This document shows positions 7,111 through 16,586 of a stretch of DNA of 64,000 nt, piece after piece. The notes under the pieces were generated by a model. The model made no database searches. It saw nothing but the letters and a program-made list of their open reading frames with translations, and had not been told where the DNA came from. Positions within the stretch are counted from its first letter, which is position 1; each line of letters opens with the position of its first letter. Origin of the DNA: Conexibacter arvalis. GTDB lineage: Bacteria > Actinomycetota > Thermoleophilia > Solirubrobacterales > Solirubrobacteraceae. The position numbers were made by a program, and so were the translations under genes. The stretch lies in the NCBI RefSeq assembly GCF_014199525.1, contig NZ_JACHNU010000002.1:416147-480146 (forward strand), written 5' to 3'.

Positions 7111-10052
7111 GCGTCGACCACCCGGCAGATCCCCGGATAGGCACAGCCGCCCATCGCGCAGCTGTCGGGCGAGGGCACGAGCTCGCCGGCGCGCAGCTGC
7201 GCCGCCAGCTGGCAGGCGCGCAGCGACGCCGCCTCCAGCTCCGCCTCCAGCTCCTCGGCATCGCGGCGGTCGGTGTCGACGACGAGCGTGCCGGCGTTGA
7301 CGTCGGCGCGCACGACGCCGCGCGCCCGCAGATCCTCGCCGCGCAGCGGCTGGTAGACGCCGCCGGCCGGCTCTCTTCCCAGCAGCTGGCGCACGGCCAC
7401 CATGTAGAGCGCGACCTGGAGCTGGTCGCCGCTCTGCCATCTCGCCACCGGCCACTCGGCGCGGCGCCGGCCGCTCTTGTAGTCGCGCACGAGCGCCCGC
7501 CCGGCGCCGTCGAGGTCGACGCGGTCGATCACGCCGCGCAGCCGCAGCAGGCCGGCCGCCGCCCCGTCGCCCTCCAGCTCCAGCGCCGGCAGCGCCCCCT
7601 CCTCGCCCGCCATCCCGAACTGCAGCTCCAGCTCGGCGGGGCGGAAGGCGCCGCCGGCCTCGGCCTCGTGGCGCAGCAGCCGCAGCACGTCGGCGGCGAT
7701 CTCGTGGGCCGCGGCCGCCTGCGCCGCCGCCCCGCGGCCGAGCGTGAAGCGCGGCGCCTCGTCGGCGACGATCTCGCGCACGACGGCCTCGGCCTCCGCG
7801 AGGGCGGCGTCGTCGAGCGGCCACGACAGCCGCCGCAGCGTCCGCTCCAGCACCGCGTGGATGCACGAGCCGCGCGTCATCGCCTCGGGGTCGGGCTCGA
7901 ACCGCTCCGGCTGCAGCTCGCTCTCGACCAGCCAGCGGACCGGGCAGCGGGCGTACTTCTCCAGCGCGCCGGCAGACAGCACGTCGCGCTGGCGCAGCAG
8001 CCCGGTCGCGGCGCTCGACAGCGGCTGGATCGGGCGCGGCCTGACGCGCGGCCCGGCGAGCGCCTCGGCCCGCTGACGCTCGGCGGCCGTCGGCGCCTGC
8101 TCGAGCGGCCACGTGACCGCCGACAGCGGCCGGTGGGTCTCGGGCAGCTCGCGCAGCAGCGCGCGCACGTCCTCGACGAAGAACGACGGCAGCGCCGGGT
8201 TGCCGTCCTCGTCGGCGTCGCGGCAGCTGAGGATCAGCCGCCGCCGCGGCCGTGAGACGGTCGCGTAGAAGAGGTAGCGCTCGTCGGCGAGCGCGTCCTC
8301 GCGCGGCGCGAGGCGCAGGCCGGCGGCGGCGTTCAGCTCCCGCCGCACGTCGTCGGAGAGGAACGGCTCGGGGTGGGCGGGGCGCGGGAACTCGCCCTCC
8401 TGCAGGCCGCAGACGATCACCGTGTCGAACCGCCGGGCGCGGATCGCGAGCGGGTCGGCGACCAGCACCGCGCCCTCGCGGGCCGGCTCGCCGAGCGCGA
8501 CCTCAAGCTCCGCCAGCGTCGCCAGCAGCGCCGCCGGCTCCAGCAGCTCGGCGGCGCGGCGCGGCGCGACCGCCGCCAGCTCGCCGAGCTGCTCGAGCGC
8601 GCCCAGCAGCGTCGCGAGCGCCCGCGCGTCGGCCTCCTCGGCGGCGTCGAGCACGCGCGCCTGCGCTCGGTGCGGGGCGGCGAACAGCGCCCGCGCCTCG
8701 CGTGCGAGCGCCTCCAGCAGCGCCGCGGGGCCGTCGGCCGCCGCGCCGCGCAGGCGGTCGATCTCGCGCAGCGGCCAGCCGCCGGGCGCCTCCTCCCATG
8801 CCGCCCGCGCGTCGGCGAAGCGCACGAGCGCGCGTCTGCGGACGGCCAGCTCGAGCCGGTCGGCCAGCTCCAGCCGCTGCAGGCGGCCGGGGGTGCGCAG
8901 GTAGGCGAGCAGGTCGGCCGGGCGCGCCTCGTCGGGCAGCAGCGCGCAGCGGGCGAGGGCGAGCAGTCCGCGACCGAGCGCCGTGTGCGCGAGCGGCACC
9001 TGCCAGTCGAGCGCGTGCGGGATCCCGTAGGCGCCGAAGACCTGCTCGACGAGCGAGGCGCTGCGCGCCGGGCTGCGGAAGACGACGGCGATCTCCTCGC
9101 CGGGGACGCCCTCCCCCAGCAGCTCGCGCACCGTCGCGGCGACGAGCTCGACCTCGGCCCGCTCGCCGCCGGAGACGAGCAGCCGGACGGCGTCGCCGGC
9201 CTCGACCGGCGCGGCGCCGGGCTCGAACAGGCCGCGCTCAACGGCGTGGAGCGCGCCGCGCGACTCCGGCTCGTACCAGTCGTCGAGCGCCGGCAGCTGC
9301 TCGATCTCGGTCGCGAACTGGCTCAGCTCCTGGACGGTCGTCGCGCGGCCGGCGAAGGCGGCCCGGCCGGGCTCGTAGGTGAGCGAGACGGTCACGTCGG
9401 CGCCGACGACGCGGGCGAGCGTCTCGATCGCGTCGCGCTCGAGCGTCGTGAAGTCGTCGAAGCCGTAGAAGACGACCGGCGTGTCGCCCCAGGCGCCGGG
9501 CCGGTCGCGCAGCGCGTCGAGCGCCCGCCATGCGAACAGCTCGGCGTCGACGCGCCCGAGCCGGTCGAGGCCGCGCGCGTAGCGGTCGTAGATCGCCGCG
9601 ACCTCGTGCAGCGCCGGCGGCGCGTCGGGCAGCGCGCGCACCGCGGCGGTCAGGCGCTGGGGCGTCAGCAGCGTCCGCTCGAGCTCGGAGACGAAGGCGC
9701 CGGCGGCGTGGAGGAAGCCGCGCGAGGCGGCGATCGGCGCCAGCTCCTGCAGCTGCGCGGCGGCGATCGCGTCGGCGACCAGCCGCTCGCGCTGGAGCGG
9801 CGCGACGACCCGCGCCGCGTAGCCGGCCCGCTCGGCGACCTCGCGCACGAAGCCGGAGAAGGTCGCGACGCGCCCGCCGCGGCGGGGGCCGTCCTGCGCC
9901 AGCTCGCGCTCGTAGTGGGCGACGTCGGCGGCGGTCGGCACGACCAGCCACGGGTCGAGCCGCAGCCGCGCGCGGAAGGCGCCGAGCGCCGCGCCCGCCT
10001 TCGCCGCGTTCGCGGGGCCGATGACCAGCTTCAACGACATGAGGAGCGACAT
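7107..10052 (-). CDS. PD-(D/E)XK nuclease/helicase-like protein, AddB-like subunit
   Basis: 981 aa. The N-terminus has an AddB-like nucleotide-binding layout, but the P-loop is degenerate (VIGPANAAKAGAALGAF in place of GxxGxGKT), so this subunit is probably not an active ATPase. Helicase-fold remnants follow (VIVCGLQEGEFPRPA, YATVSRPRRRLILSCRDADE). The C-terminal nuclease shows VRDYKSGRRRAEWP and QLQVALYMVAV. Four cysteines, in KYARCPVRWL and at C965, C970 and C976, match the AddB iron-sulfur staple. It lies upstream of the AddA-like gene in the same operon, separated by a structured repeat. An alternative ATG is at 10040. Confidence 0.88.
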   Translation of the reverse strand: MSLLMSLKLVIGPANAAKAGAALGAFRARLRLDPWLVVPTAADVAHYERELAQDGPRRGGRVATFSGFVREVAERAGYAARVVAPLQRERLVADAIAAAQLQELAPIAASRGFLHAAGAFVSELERTLLTPQRLTAAVRALPDAPPALHEVAAIYDRYARGLDRLGRVDAELFAWRALDALRDRPGAWGDTPVVFYGFDDFTTLERDAIETLARVVGADVTVSLTYEPGRAAFAGRATTVQELSQFATEIEQLPALDDWYEPESRGALHAVERGLFEPGAAPVEAGDAVRLLVSGGERAEVELVAATVRELLGEGVPGEEIAVVFRSPARSASLVEQVFGAYGIPHALDWQVPLAHTALGRGLLALARCALLPDEARPADLLAYLRTPGRLQRLELADRLELAVRRRALVRFADARAAWEEAPGGWPLREIDRLRGAAADGPAALLEALAREARALFAAPHRAQARVLDAAEEADARALATLLGALEQLGELAAVAPRRAAELLEPAALLATLAELEVALGEPAREGAVLVADPLAIRARRFDTVIVCGLQEGEFPRPAHPEPFLSDDVRRELNAAAGLRLAPREDALADERYLFYATVSRPRRRLILSCRDADEDGNPALPSFFVEDVRALLRELPETHRPLSAVTWPLEQAPTAAERQRAEALAGPRVRPRPIQPLSSAATGLLRQRDVLSAGALEKYARCPVRWLVESELQPERFEPDPEAMTRGSCIHAVLERTLRRLSWPLDDAALAEAEAVVREIVADEAPRFTLGRGAAAQAAAAHEIAADVLRLLRHEAEAGGAFRPAELELQFGMAGEEGALPALELEGDGAAAGLLRLRGVIDRVDLDGAGRALVRDYKSGRRRAEWPVARWQSGDQLQVALYMVAVRQLLGREPAGGVYQPLRGEDLRARGVVRADVNAGTLVVDTDRRDAEELEAELEAASLRACQLAAQLRAGELVPSPDSCAMGGCAYPGICRVVDA

Positions 10053-10067
10053 GGTGGCGCGTCGACC

Positions 10068-10092
10068 CGACGGTCCGATCGCAGGACCGTCG
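10068..10092. promoter_or_regulatory. Perfect 9-bp inverted repeat in divergent promoter region
   Basis: CGACGGTCC - 7 nt - GGACCGTCG, starting 15 bp outside the start of the AddB-like gene and between it and the divergent methyltransferase gene. It could be a repressor operator or an mRNA hairpin. No bound factor can be named. Confidence 0.5.
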
Positions 10093-10194
10093 TCACCCGT
10101 TCATACCGGCTTGCTCCCCTCGGGCTGCCGCATCGAGCCAGACTCTGGTCCGTCGAGGATCGCCGCCACGTCTGACGACCCGAGAGGAGCGCGC

Positions 10195-11016
10195 ATGGCT
10201 TCCGTGACCGACACCGAGCTGAAGGCCCGCCACCGCGCGATGTGGGCCTCCGGCGACTACGCGTCGATGGTCGAGACCTTCCTGCTGCCGCTCGGGCCGC
10301 GGCTGGTCGAGGCGTGCGGGATCGGCCCCGGCATGACGGTGCTCGACGTCGCCGCCGGCACCGGCAACGCCGCGATCCCGGCCGCCCAGGCCGGCGCGCG
10401 CGTGACCGCCAGCGACCTCACGCCCGAGCTGCTCGACGCCGGTCGGGCCCGCGCCGAGACGCTCGGCGTGCAGCTCGACTGGGTCGTCGCCGATGCCGAG
10501 CACCTGCCGTTCGAGGACGGCGCCTTCGACGTCGTGATGTCGTCGATCGGCGTGATGTTCGCGCCCTTCCATCAGCCGGCCGCCGACGAGCTGGTGCGCG
10601 CCTGTCGGCCCGGCGGCACGATCGGGCTGCTGTGCTGGACGCCGGAGGGGATGATCGGCGCGCTGTTCAGAGCGATGGGCCCGTTCGCGCCGCCGCCGCC
10701 CCCGAGCGCGCAGCCGCCGCCGCTGTGGGGCAGCGAGCAGCACCTGCGCGAGCTGCTCGGCGACCGCGTCGCGTTCGAGACGCTGGAGCGGGAGCTGCTC
10801 GAGGTGACCGCGTTCGAGCGACCGCACGACTACGGCGCCCACTTCCGCGCCTGCTACGGGCCGACGATCACGGTCGAGGGCAACGCGAGGAGAGCCGGCC
10901 GCGGCGACGAGTTCGCGCAGGCGATCGACGCCTTCTGCGACGAGTGGAACAGAGGCACCGCCGAGCGGGCGCGCTTCGAGCAGGAGTACCTGCTCGCGGT
11001 CGGCACGCGCGCCTGA
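10195..11016 (+). CDS. Class I SAM-dependent methyltransferase
   Basis: 273 aa. Motif I VLDVAAGTGNAAIPAA (about residues 47-62) binds SAM, followed by the acidic residue in VTASDLTPELLDAG and motif II/III VVADAEHLPFEDGAFDVVMS; the Methyltransf_11/UbiE-like fold is clear. The substrate is unknown. The ATG at 10195 is chosen because GAGAGGAG lies 5 nt before it; an in-frame ATG at 10021 would overlap the divergent nuclease gene. The C-terminal third has a proline-rich loop (APPPPPSAQPPPLWG) and a helical segment, typical of actinobacterial small-molecule methyltransferases. Confidence 0.88.
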   Translation: MASVTDTELKARHRAMWASGDYASMVETFLLPLGPRLVEACGIGPGMTVLDVAAGTGNAAIPAAQAGARVTASDLTPELLDAGRARAETLGVQLDWVVADAEHLPFEDGAFDVVMSSIGVMFAPFHQPAADELVRACRPGGTIGLLCWTPEGMIGALFRAMGPFAPPPPPSAQPPPLWGSEQHLRELLGDRVAFETLERELLEVTAFERPHDYGAHFRACYGPTITVEGNARRAGRGDEFAQAIDAFCDEWNRGTAERARFEQEYLLAVGTRA

Positions 11017-11062
11017 GCGCGACGGCCGCGACGCGACGCGACGCGCCCGCGGCGCGCGCCTC

Positions 11063-13321
11063 TCAGGCGACCGCCGCCTGCGTGCCCGCCTGCGAGCCGG
11101 CCGCCGTCGCGTCGGCGGCGGCCGCCTCGGCGTCGGCCTCCGGCGGTCTGGCGCCCTCGCGCGCCCACGGCTCGTCGAACTCGACGCGCCATCTGCCCTC
11201 GGGCGTCTGCATCAGCGCCAGGCGCGAGCGGAACGATCTGCCGGCGCGGCTTCTGAAGCCGGTCACCGGTCTCTCCGTTCTGCCGGTGCGGATCAGCTCG
11301 CGCACGATCGGCGCCGTCAGCGTCTTGCCGGCCTTCGCCTTCCAGATCACGAAGCCGCAGCCGGGATCCTCGCGCGACCAGCAGGAGTAGCCCTTGCGGT
11401 TCTCCATGATGTCGTGGCCGCAGACCGGGCAGGGGCCGAGGTTGGCGCGCGGGATCCGCACGTCTCTGAGCTTCTCGTCGAGCTCGGCGACGGTCGACTC
11501 GGCGAACGTGACGATGTCGCCCATGAACGCCTGGCGCGAGTCCTCGCCCTGCTCGATCTTCGCCAGCCGGTGCTCCCAGTCGCCCGTCAGCGACGGCGAG
11601 GTGAGCGGGTGGCTGCCGAGCAGCCTGATGACGTTGAGGCCCTTCTCGGTCACGACCAGGGCGCGGCCGTCGCGCTCGATGTAGCCGACCTGCAGCAGGC
11701 GCTCGATGATCGCAGCGCGGGTCGCGGGCGTGCCGATGCCCGAGTCCTTCATCGCCTCGCGCAGCTCCTCCTCGTCGACGAGCTTGCCGGCCGTCTCCAT
11801 CGCCGCCAGCAGCGAGCCCTCCGAGTAGCGCCGCGGCGGTCTCGTCTCCTTCTGCTCGGAGCGGACCTCGCGCGTGTCGACCGCCTCCCCCTGCTCCAGC
11901 CTCGGCAGCTGCTGCTCGCGCCCCTCGTCCTCGTCGCCCTCTCTCGGCTCGGCGTCGGCCGCCTCGCCGTAGACGCCGCGCCAGCCCGGCACGAGCATCA
12001 CCTTGCCGCGGGTGCGGAAGACGTGGCCGGCGACCTCGGTCTCGACGTTCGTGTTCTCGAAGATCGCGTCGGGATGGAAGACGGCGAGGAAGCGCTTGGC
12101 GACGAGGTCGTAGATGCGACGGTCGTCGTCGTTCATCTTGTCGACCGGGTGGTTCGCTCTCGTCGGGATGATCGCGTGGTGGTCGGTGACTCTCGCGTCG
12201 TTGACGACGCGCGCCAGCGGCAGCACGTCGAGCCCGAGCACGTAGCGGGCGCCGTCGGCGTACTCGGGCCGGCCGCCGACGATCTCGGCGATCGGCTTGA
12301 TCTCCGGGACCATGTCGGTCGGCAGGTAGCGCGAGTTGGTGCGCGGGTACGTCAGCGCCTTGTGCTCCTCGTAGAGGCGCTGCGCGGCGGCGAGCGTCCG
12401 TCTGGCGGAGAAGCCGAAGCGGGAGTTGGCGTCGCGCTGGAGCGAGGTGAGGTCGTACAGCAGCGGGACGCGCTCTCTGCGCTTTCTCTTCTCCAGCCTG
12501 GAGATGACGCCGCTGGCGCCGCGGACCGCCTCGACGACCGCGGCGGCGAACTCGGCGCTGCCGATCCGCGGCCCTCTCCCCTCGCCGCTGCCCGCGGTGA
12601 CGTGGAAGCGGCCGTCGTAGACGCGCTCCCCGCTGGCGGCGAAGGTCGCGTCGACGGTCCAGTAGGGCTCCGGTCTGAAGGCGCGGATCTCCTCCTCGCG
12701 ACGGGCGAGGATCGCGAGCGTCGGCGTCTGCACGCGGCCGAGCGAGACGGCGCCGTCGAAGGAGGAGCGCAGGCGGATCGTCGCCGCGCGCGTCGAGTTC
12801 ATCCCGACGATCCAGTCGGCCTCCGAGCGCGAGCGGGCGGCGTCCTCCAGCGAGGCCATCTCCTCCCCGTCGCGCAGCTGGCTGAAGGCCGATCTGATCG
12901 CCGTCTGCGTCATCGACGAGAGCCACAGCCGCTTGACGGGCAGTCTCGCGCCGGCCTTCTCGTAGAGGTAGGCGAAGATCAGCTCGCCCTCGCGACCGGC
13001 GTCGCAGGCGTTGATGACGAGCTCGACGTCGTCGCGGCCGAGCTGGCGCTTGACGACGTTCATCTGTCTTCTCGAGCGCTCGTCGCGCACGACCAGTCTG
13101 AACTTGGCCGGCACGATCGGCAGATCGGCCATCCGCCATCTCTTGAACTTGTCGTCGTACTCGTCGGGCTCGGCGAGCTGGACGAGATGGCCGACCGCCC
13201 ACGTCAGGACGTGGTCGGGACCCTCGAGGAAGCCCTCGCCTCTTCTGAACGGCCCGGGCAGGACTCTGGAGAGGTCTCTCCCGACGGATGGCTTCTCGGC
13301 AATGACAAGGGTCTTCGGCAT
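11063..13321 (-). CDS. topB: DNA topoisomerase III (type IA)
   Basis: 752 aa, ATG start. TOPRIM motifs are present: LVIAEKPSVGRDL at the N-terminus and NACDAGREGELIFAYLYEK. The catalytic tyrosine is in KALTYPRTNSRYLP, and SLGRVQTPTLAILARREEEI and DHHAIIPT are type IA hallmarks. A C-terminal zinc finger (CPVCGHDIMENRKGYSCW, then a further Cys) is followed by a repeat-like domain and a disordered alanine-rich tail. The enzyme decatenates DNA by single-strand passage. It lies 62 nt after the MarP-like gene on the same strand and may be co-transcribed. Arginine is often AGA here. Confidence 0.95.
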   Translation of the reverse strand: MPKTLVIAEKPSVGRDLSRVLPGPFRRGEGFLEGPDHVLTWAVGHLVQLAEPDEYDDKFKRWRMADLPIVPAKFRLVVRDERSRRQMNVVKRQLGRDDVELVINACDAGREGELIFAYLYEKAGARLPVKRLWLSSMTQTAIRSAFSQLRDGEEMASLEDAARSRSEADWIVGMNSTRAATIRLRSSFDGAVSLGRVQTPTLAILARREEEIRAFRPEPYWTVDATFAASGERVYDGRFHVTAGSGEGRGPRIGSAEFAAAVVEAVRGASGVISRLEKRKRRERVPLLYDLTSLQRDANSRFGFSARRTLAAAQRLYEEHKALTYPRTNSRYLPTDMVPEIKPIAEIVGGRPEYADGARYVLGLDVLPLARVVNDARVTDHHAIIPTRANHPVDKMNDDDRRIYDLVAKRFLAVFHPDAIFENTNVETEVAGHVFRTRGKVMLVPGWRGVYGEAADAEPREGDEDEGREQQLPRLEQGEAVDTREVRSEQKETRPPRRYSEGSLLAAMETAGKLVDEEELREAMKDSGIGTPATRAAIIERLLQVGYIERDGRALVVTEKGLNVIRLLGSHPLTSPSLTGDWEHRLAKIEQGEDSRQAFMGDIVTFAESTVAELDEKLRDVRIPRANLGPCPVCGHDIMENRKGYSCWSREDPGCGFVIWKAKAGKTLTAPIVRELIRTGRTERPVTGFRSRAGRSFRSRLALMQTPEGRWRVEFDEPWAREGARPPEADAEAAAADATAAGSQAGTQAAVA

Positions 13322-13383
13322 GGGGCGTGGAGGGTAGCGCCCTCGGCGGGCGTCCGGCGCGAGACGGTCCGCCGCGCTCCCGC

Positions 13384-14535
13384 TCAGCGCGCGCAGGGGC
13401 CGCTGGAGACGGGCACGCCGCGCCGGGCGCCGGCGAGCGCCGAGCGCACGACCCGGTTGGGGACGCCGTAGCCGCCCCTCGGCCCGCTCGTGGTGGCGGC
13501 GAAGACGGTCGTCAGCACGCGCCCGTCGCCGTCGACGACCGGGCCGCCGGAGTTGCCGCTGCGGACGTTGCCGCGCACGACGGTCAGCGAGCGGCGCACC
13601 GGCCCGCTGCCGTACGCGTCGTCGGAGAGGACGGTGCGCGTCTCCCCCAGTCGCGCCGCGCGGGCGTCGAACGGCCCGTTGAGCGGATAGCCAAGGATCG
13701 CCCCGGCCGTCCCGGAGCGCGGCTCGGGCGCCAGCTCCAGGCCGCGCAGGTCGAGCCCCGGGACGCGCAGCACCGCGACGTCGTTGCGGACGTCGAAGTG
13801 GACGAGGCCGGCGTCGAGCGACGGCCCCTCGCCGCCGACCTGGACGATCGTGTCGTCCTGGCCCGCGACGACGTGGGCGTTGGTGACGACCAGCCCGTCG
13901 CCGGCGGCCCAGCCCGAGCCCTCGACCCCAAGGCCGCAGGCGCTGCCGAGGATCCGCACGACGTTCGGCGCCGCGTCGCGCACGCCCGGCCGTCGCAGCA
14001 CCTCGCGCGAGGGCGGGGCGACGTCGGCGTCGGGACCGCGCAGCGTCGGCAGCGGGTCGAAGCGCGCGAGCGCGTTGAGGATCGGGCCCGACGGCGGCAG
14101 CACGCCGTTCAGCTCGCGCAGCACCGCCGAGCGCTGCACCTCCCGGCGCAGCTCGCGGACCCCGGGCGTCTGCAGCACGACCGCGCCGGCGATCCAGACC
14201 AGCCCGAGCGCGACCGCCGCCGTCAGCGCCGCCCCGAGCAGCCCGTCGAGCACGCCCAACCCCGGCAGCCGCAGCGCCCCGCGCAGCCGCAGCCCGAGCG
14301 CCTCCAGCCCGCTCGACAGCAGGCCGCCGACGAGCAGCGCGCCGCCGAGCGCGAACAGCGGCGCGTACGGCGAATGGGAGCCGTCGGGGAGGATCACCGG
14401 GCCGATCCGCGCGCCGAGCAGCGCACCGGCCGCGAAGCCGCCCAGCGCCAGCGCGCCGACGATGAAGCCGCGCAGATATCCAAAGATCGCGAACAGGGCG
14501 ACGAGCGCGACGATGATCCAGTCGATTGCGGTCAC
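13384..14535 (-). CDS. MarP-like membrane serine protease (CvpA domain plus trypsin-like domain)
   Basis: 383 aa from the GTG at 14535. Residues 1-125 hold four hydrophobic helices of the CvpA type (AIDWIIVALVALFAIFGYLR, GALLGARIGPVILP and others). Residues about 185-383 are a chymotrypsin-fold protease with catalytic His221 (VVTNAHVVAG), Asp252 (VRNDVAVLRV) and Ser329 (RSGNSGGPVV). Cys200 and Cys381 are placed like the disulfide of mycobacterial MarP. In that family the protease faces the periplasm, supports acid and oxidative stress resistance and activates a wall hydrolase; the same role here is inferred from architecture. Confidence 0.9.
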   Translation of the reverse strand: MTAIDWIIVALVALFAIFGYLRGFIVGALALGGFAAGALLGARIGPVILPDGSHSPYAPLFALGGALLVGGLLSSGLEALGLRLRGALRLPGLGVLDGLLGAALTAAVALGLVWIAGAVVLQTPGVRELRREVQRSAVLRELNGVLPPSGPILNALARFDPLPTLRGPDADVAPPSREVLRRPGVRDAAPNVVRILGSACGLGVEGSGWAAGDGLVVTNAHVVAGQDDTIVQVGGEGPSLDAGLVHFDVRNDVAVLRVPGLDLRGLELAPEPRSGTAGAILGYPLNGPFDARAARLGETRTVLSDDAYGSGPVRRSLTVVRGNVRSGNSGGPVVDGDGRVLTTVFAATTSGPRGGYGVPNRVVRSALAGARRGVPVSSGPCAR

Positions 14536-14664
14536 AGCTGGCCGCAAGGATGACGGTCGCGGCGGTCCGGACCGCGTCCGGGCAGAGCACCGCTTTCCGG
14601 TCGGGGTCGGAGCTGAACACCGGTGTTTCGCATTTTGCGGGCGATCAACTACGCTCAGCGGCAC

Positions 14665-16425
14665 GTGGAGGCAGGCAGCCGGAGTGGGGGCGGACGGCAT
14701 CTTCAGCCGTCCCGATTCAACGCCGCGAGAGCGGAGCGGCGTCGACGTCTCACGCGCCGGCTCGTCCCGGCCGTGCTCGCGCTCGTCGCCCTCGCCGTGG
14801 TGGTCGGCGTCGTCGCCGGCTCGGGCGACGGCGGCAAGCGCCAGACCGCCGAGCGATTCGTCGCGCTGTGGGCCAGAGGCGACTACGGCGGGATGTACGA
14901 GCTGGTCGCCGACGACATCACGAGATCGACATCGCGCGAGGCGTTCGAGGCCGCGTACCGCGACGCCGCGGTGATCGCGACGGTCCGCTCGCTGCGGGCC
15001 GGCAAGGCGCGCGACGAGCAGCGGGGCGTCGTCGCCGTCGGGGTGACGGTCCGCACGCGCGCCTTCGGCACCGTCCGCGGCGTGCTCGACGTCCCCGTCG
15101 CCGAGCACGGCGACGAGGTGCGCGTCCTGTGGCGGCCGTCACTCGTCTTCCCGGGCCTCGAGGGCCGCGAGAGACTGTCGCGCGAGACTGAGCTGCCGGC
15201 GCGCGGCACGCTGCTCGCACGCGACGGCGCGGTGCTCGCCAAGGGGCCCGACCGCAGCTCGGAGATCCCGGACGTCGCCGGCCAGGTCGTCGGCCGGCTG
15301 GAGCCGATACCGGAGGAGCAGCGCGCGACGATGCGGGCGCTCGGCTATCCCGACGACGCCCAGATCGGCGTCTCGGGCCTCGAGCGGGTCTTCCAGCAGC
15401 AGCTCGCGGGCACGCCCGGCGGGCGGCTGCTCGCGGGCACGCGCGTGCTGGCGAGATCGGAGCCGAGAGCAGGCGCTCCCGTCAAGACGACGATCAGCCC
15501 CGCGATCGAGCGGGTCGCGATCGCCCAGCTCGGCGGCCGCTACGGCGGGATCGCGGCGATCGAGCCGAGAAGCGGCGAGATCCTCGCGCTCGCCGGGGTC
15601 GCCTACTCCGGTCTGCAGCCGCCCGGGTCGACCTTCAAGATCATCACGCTCGTCGGCGCGCTGGAGGCCGGGATCGCCAAGCCCGACACGCAGTACCCGG
15701 TCGTCAGCGAGGCGTCGCTGTCGGGCGTCGCGATCCAGAACGCCAACAGCGAGATGTGCGGCGGCTCGCTGGTCGCCTCCTTCGCCCACTCGTGCAACTC
15801 GGTCTTCGCGCCGCTCGGCGCGAGACTGGGCGCCGAGCGCCTGGTCGAGGTCGCCGAGCGGTTCGGCTTCAACAGCTCGCTCGGGATCCCGGGCTCCGCG
15901 ATCAGCTCGATACCCGCCGCCGACAAGATCGGCGACGACCTCGCGGTCGGCTCCTCGGCGATCGGCCAGGGGATGGTGCAGGCGACGACGCTGCAGATGA
16001 CGCTCGTCGCCGCGACGATCGCCAACGGCGGACTGCGGCCGGTCCCGACGCTGGAGCTCGGCAGAAGACCGCAGCACATACGCGTCACGACGCCCGCGGT
16101 CGCGCGTCAGGTCGGGCGCATGATGGCGGAGGTCGTCAGAGACGGCACCGGCGGCGCGGCGGCGATCGACGGCGTCGTCGTCGCCGGCAAGACCGGGACC
16201 GCCGAGCTGCGCTCGACCGTCTCGACCGGCGACGGCGACGACCCCGCGCACCTCCAGGACGACATCCCCGACACCGACGCCTGGTTCGTCGCCTACGCGC
16301 CCGAGCGCAAGCCGCGCGTCGCGGTCGGCGTGCTGTTCACCGAGTCGGGCGCCGGCGGCGAGATCGCCGCCCCGCCGGCGCGCGAGGTGCTCGTCACCGG
16401 CCTCCAGCAGAGACCGGCCCGCTGA
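14665..16425 (+). CDS. Penicillin-binding protein, class B-like transpeptidase with MecA-type N-terminal domain
   Basis: 586 aa from the GTG at 14665; an in-frame GTG at 14623 is possible, but TACGCT at 14650-14655 fits a near-leaderless start at 14665. One membrane helix (about residues 33-52, VPAVLALVALAVVVGVVAG) is followed by an NTF2-like MecA_N domain (QTAERFVALWARGDYGGMYE), a dimerisation-like region and the transpeptidase. The active-site motifs are S322-T-F-K325, S376-C-N378 and K509-T-G. It cross-links peptidoglycan outside the membrane. MecA-type N-domains also occur in resistance PBPs, so reduced beta-lactam sensitivity is possible but not shown. Arginine is often AGA. Confidence 0.92.
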   Translation: MEAGSRSGGGRHLQPSRFNAARAERRRRLTRRLVPAVLALVALAVVVGVVAGSGDGGKRQTAERFVALWARGDYGGMYELVADDITRSTSREAFEAAYRDAAVIATVRSLRAGKARDEQRGVVAVGVTVRTRAFGTVRGVLDVPVAEHGDEVRVLWRPSLVFPGLEGRERLSRETELPARGTLLARDGAVLAKGPDRSSEIPDVAGQVVGRLEPIPEEQRATMRALGYPDDAQIGVSGLERVFQQQLAGTPGGRLLAGTRVLARSEPRAGAPVKTTISPAIERVAIAQLGGRYGGIAAIEPRSGEILALAGVAYSGLQPPGSTFKIITLVGALEAGIAKPDTQYPVVSEASLSGVAIQNANSEMCGGSLVASFAHSCNSVFAPLGARLGAERLVEVAERFGFNSSLGIPGSAISSIPAADKIGDDLAVGSSAIGQGMVQATTLQMTLVAATIANGGLRPVPTLELGRRPQHIRVTTPAVARQVGRMMAEVVRDGTGGAAAIDGVVVAGKTGTAELRSTVSTGDGDDPAHLQDDIPDTDAWFVAYAPERKPRVAVGVLFTESGAGGEIAAPPAREVLVTGLQQRPAR

Positions 16426-16529
16426 GCGTCGCGCGCGCCGTTCGCGCGGCCACCCGCTCCGTGCGCGCCCGGCGGGCGTCGCCGCCACCGCACCTCCCGG
16501 TGCGCCCTCCACCCTGCCCGGGAACGCGA

Positions 16530-16555
16530 GAGGGACCGGCTCGCGCCGGTCCCTC
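16530..16555. terminator. Bidirectional terminator hairpin
   Basis: Perfect 11-bp stem GAGGGACCGGC/GCCGGTCCCTC with TCGC loop, between the convergent PBP gene and lipoprotein gene. No long T-run, as is common in GC-rich actinobacteria. Confidence 0.75.
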
Positions 16556-16586
16556 GGAAAGCCTGCGTCGCGTGCGGCCGGTGGGC

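Noticed and set aside
7034-7261. Longer N-terminus of the AddA-like protein
   Set aside because: It would overlap the AddB-like gene end and read through the three-stem element; the ATG at 7033 starts at the conserved helicase region.
6858-8255. Peptide SEPQGELSRREPRS-like translation across 7048-7110
   Set aside because: It is the translation of the structured repeat element (copy A) in an antisense frame; its second copy gives [10 protein letters not shown]. Not coding.
14536-15108. Longer N-terminus of the MarP-like protein
   Set aside because: Would lie across the start of the divergent PBP gene; the GTG at 14535 begins exactly at the CvpA domain.
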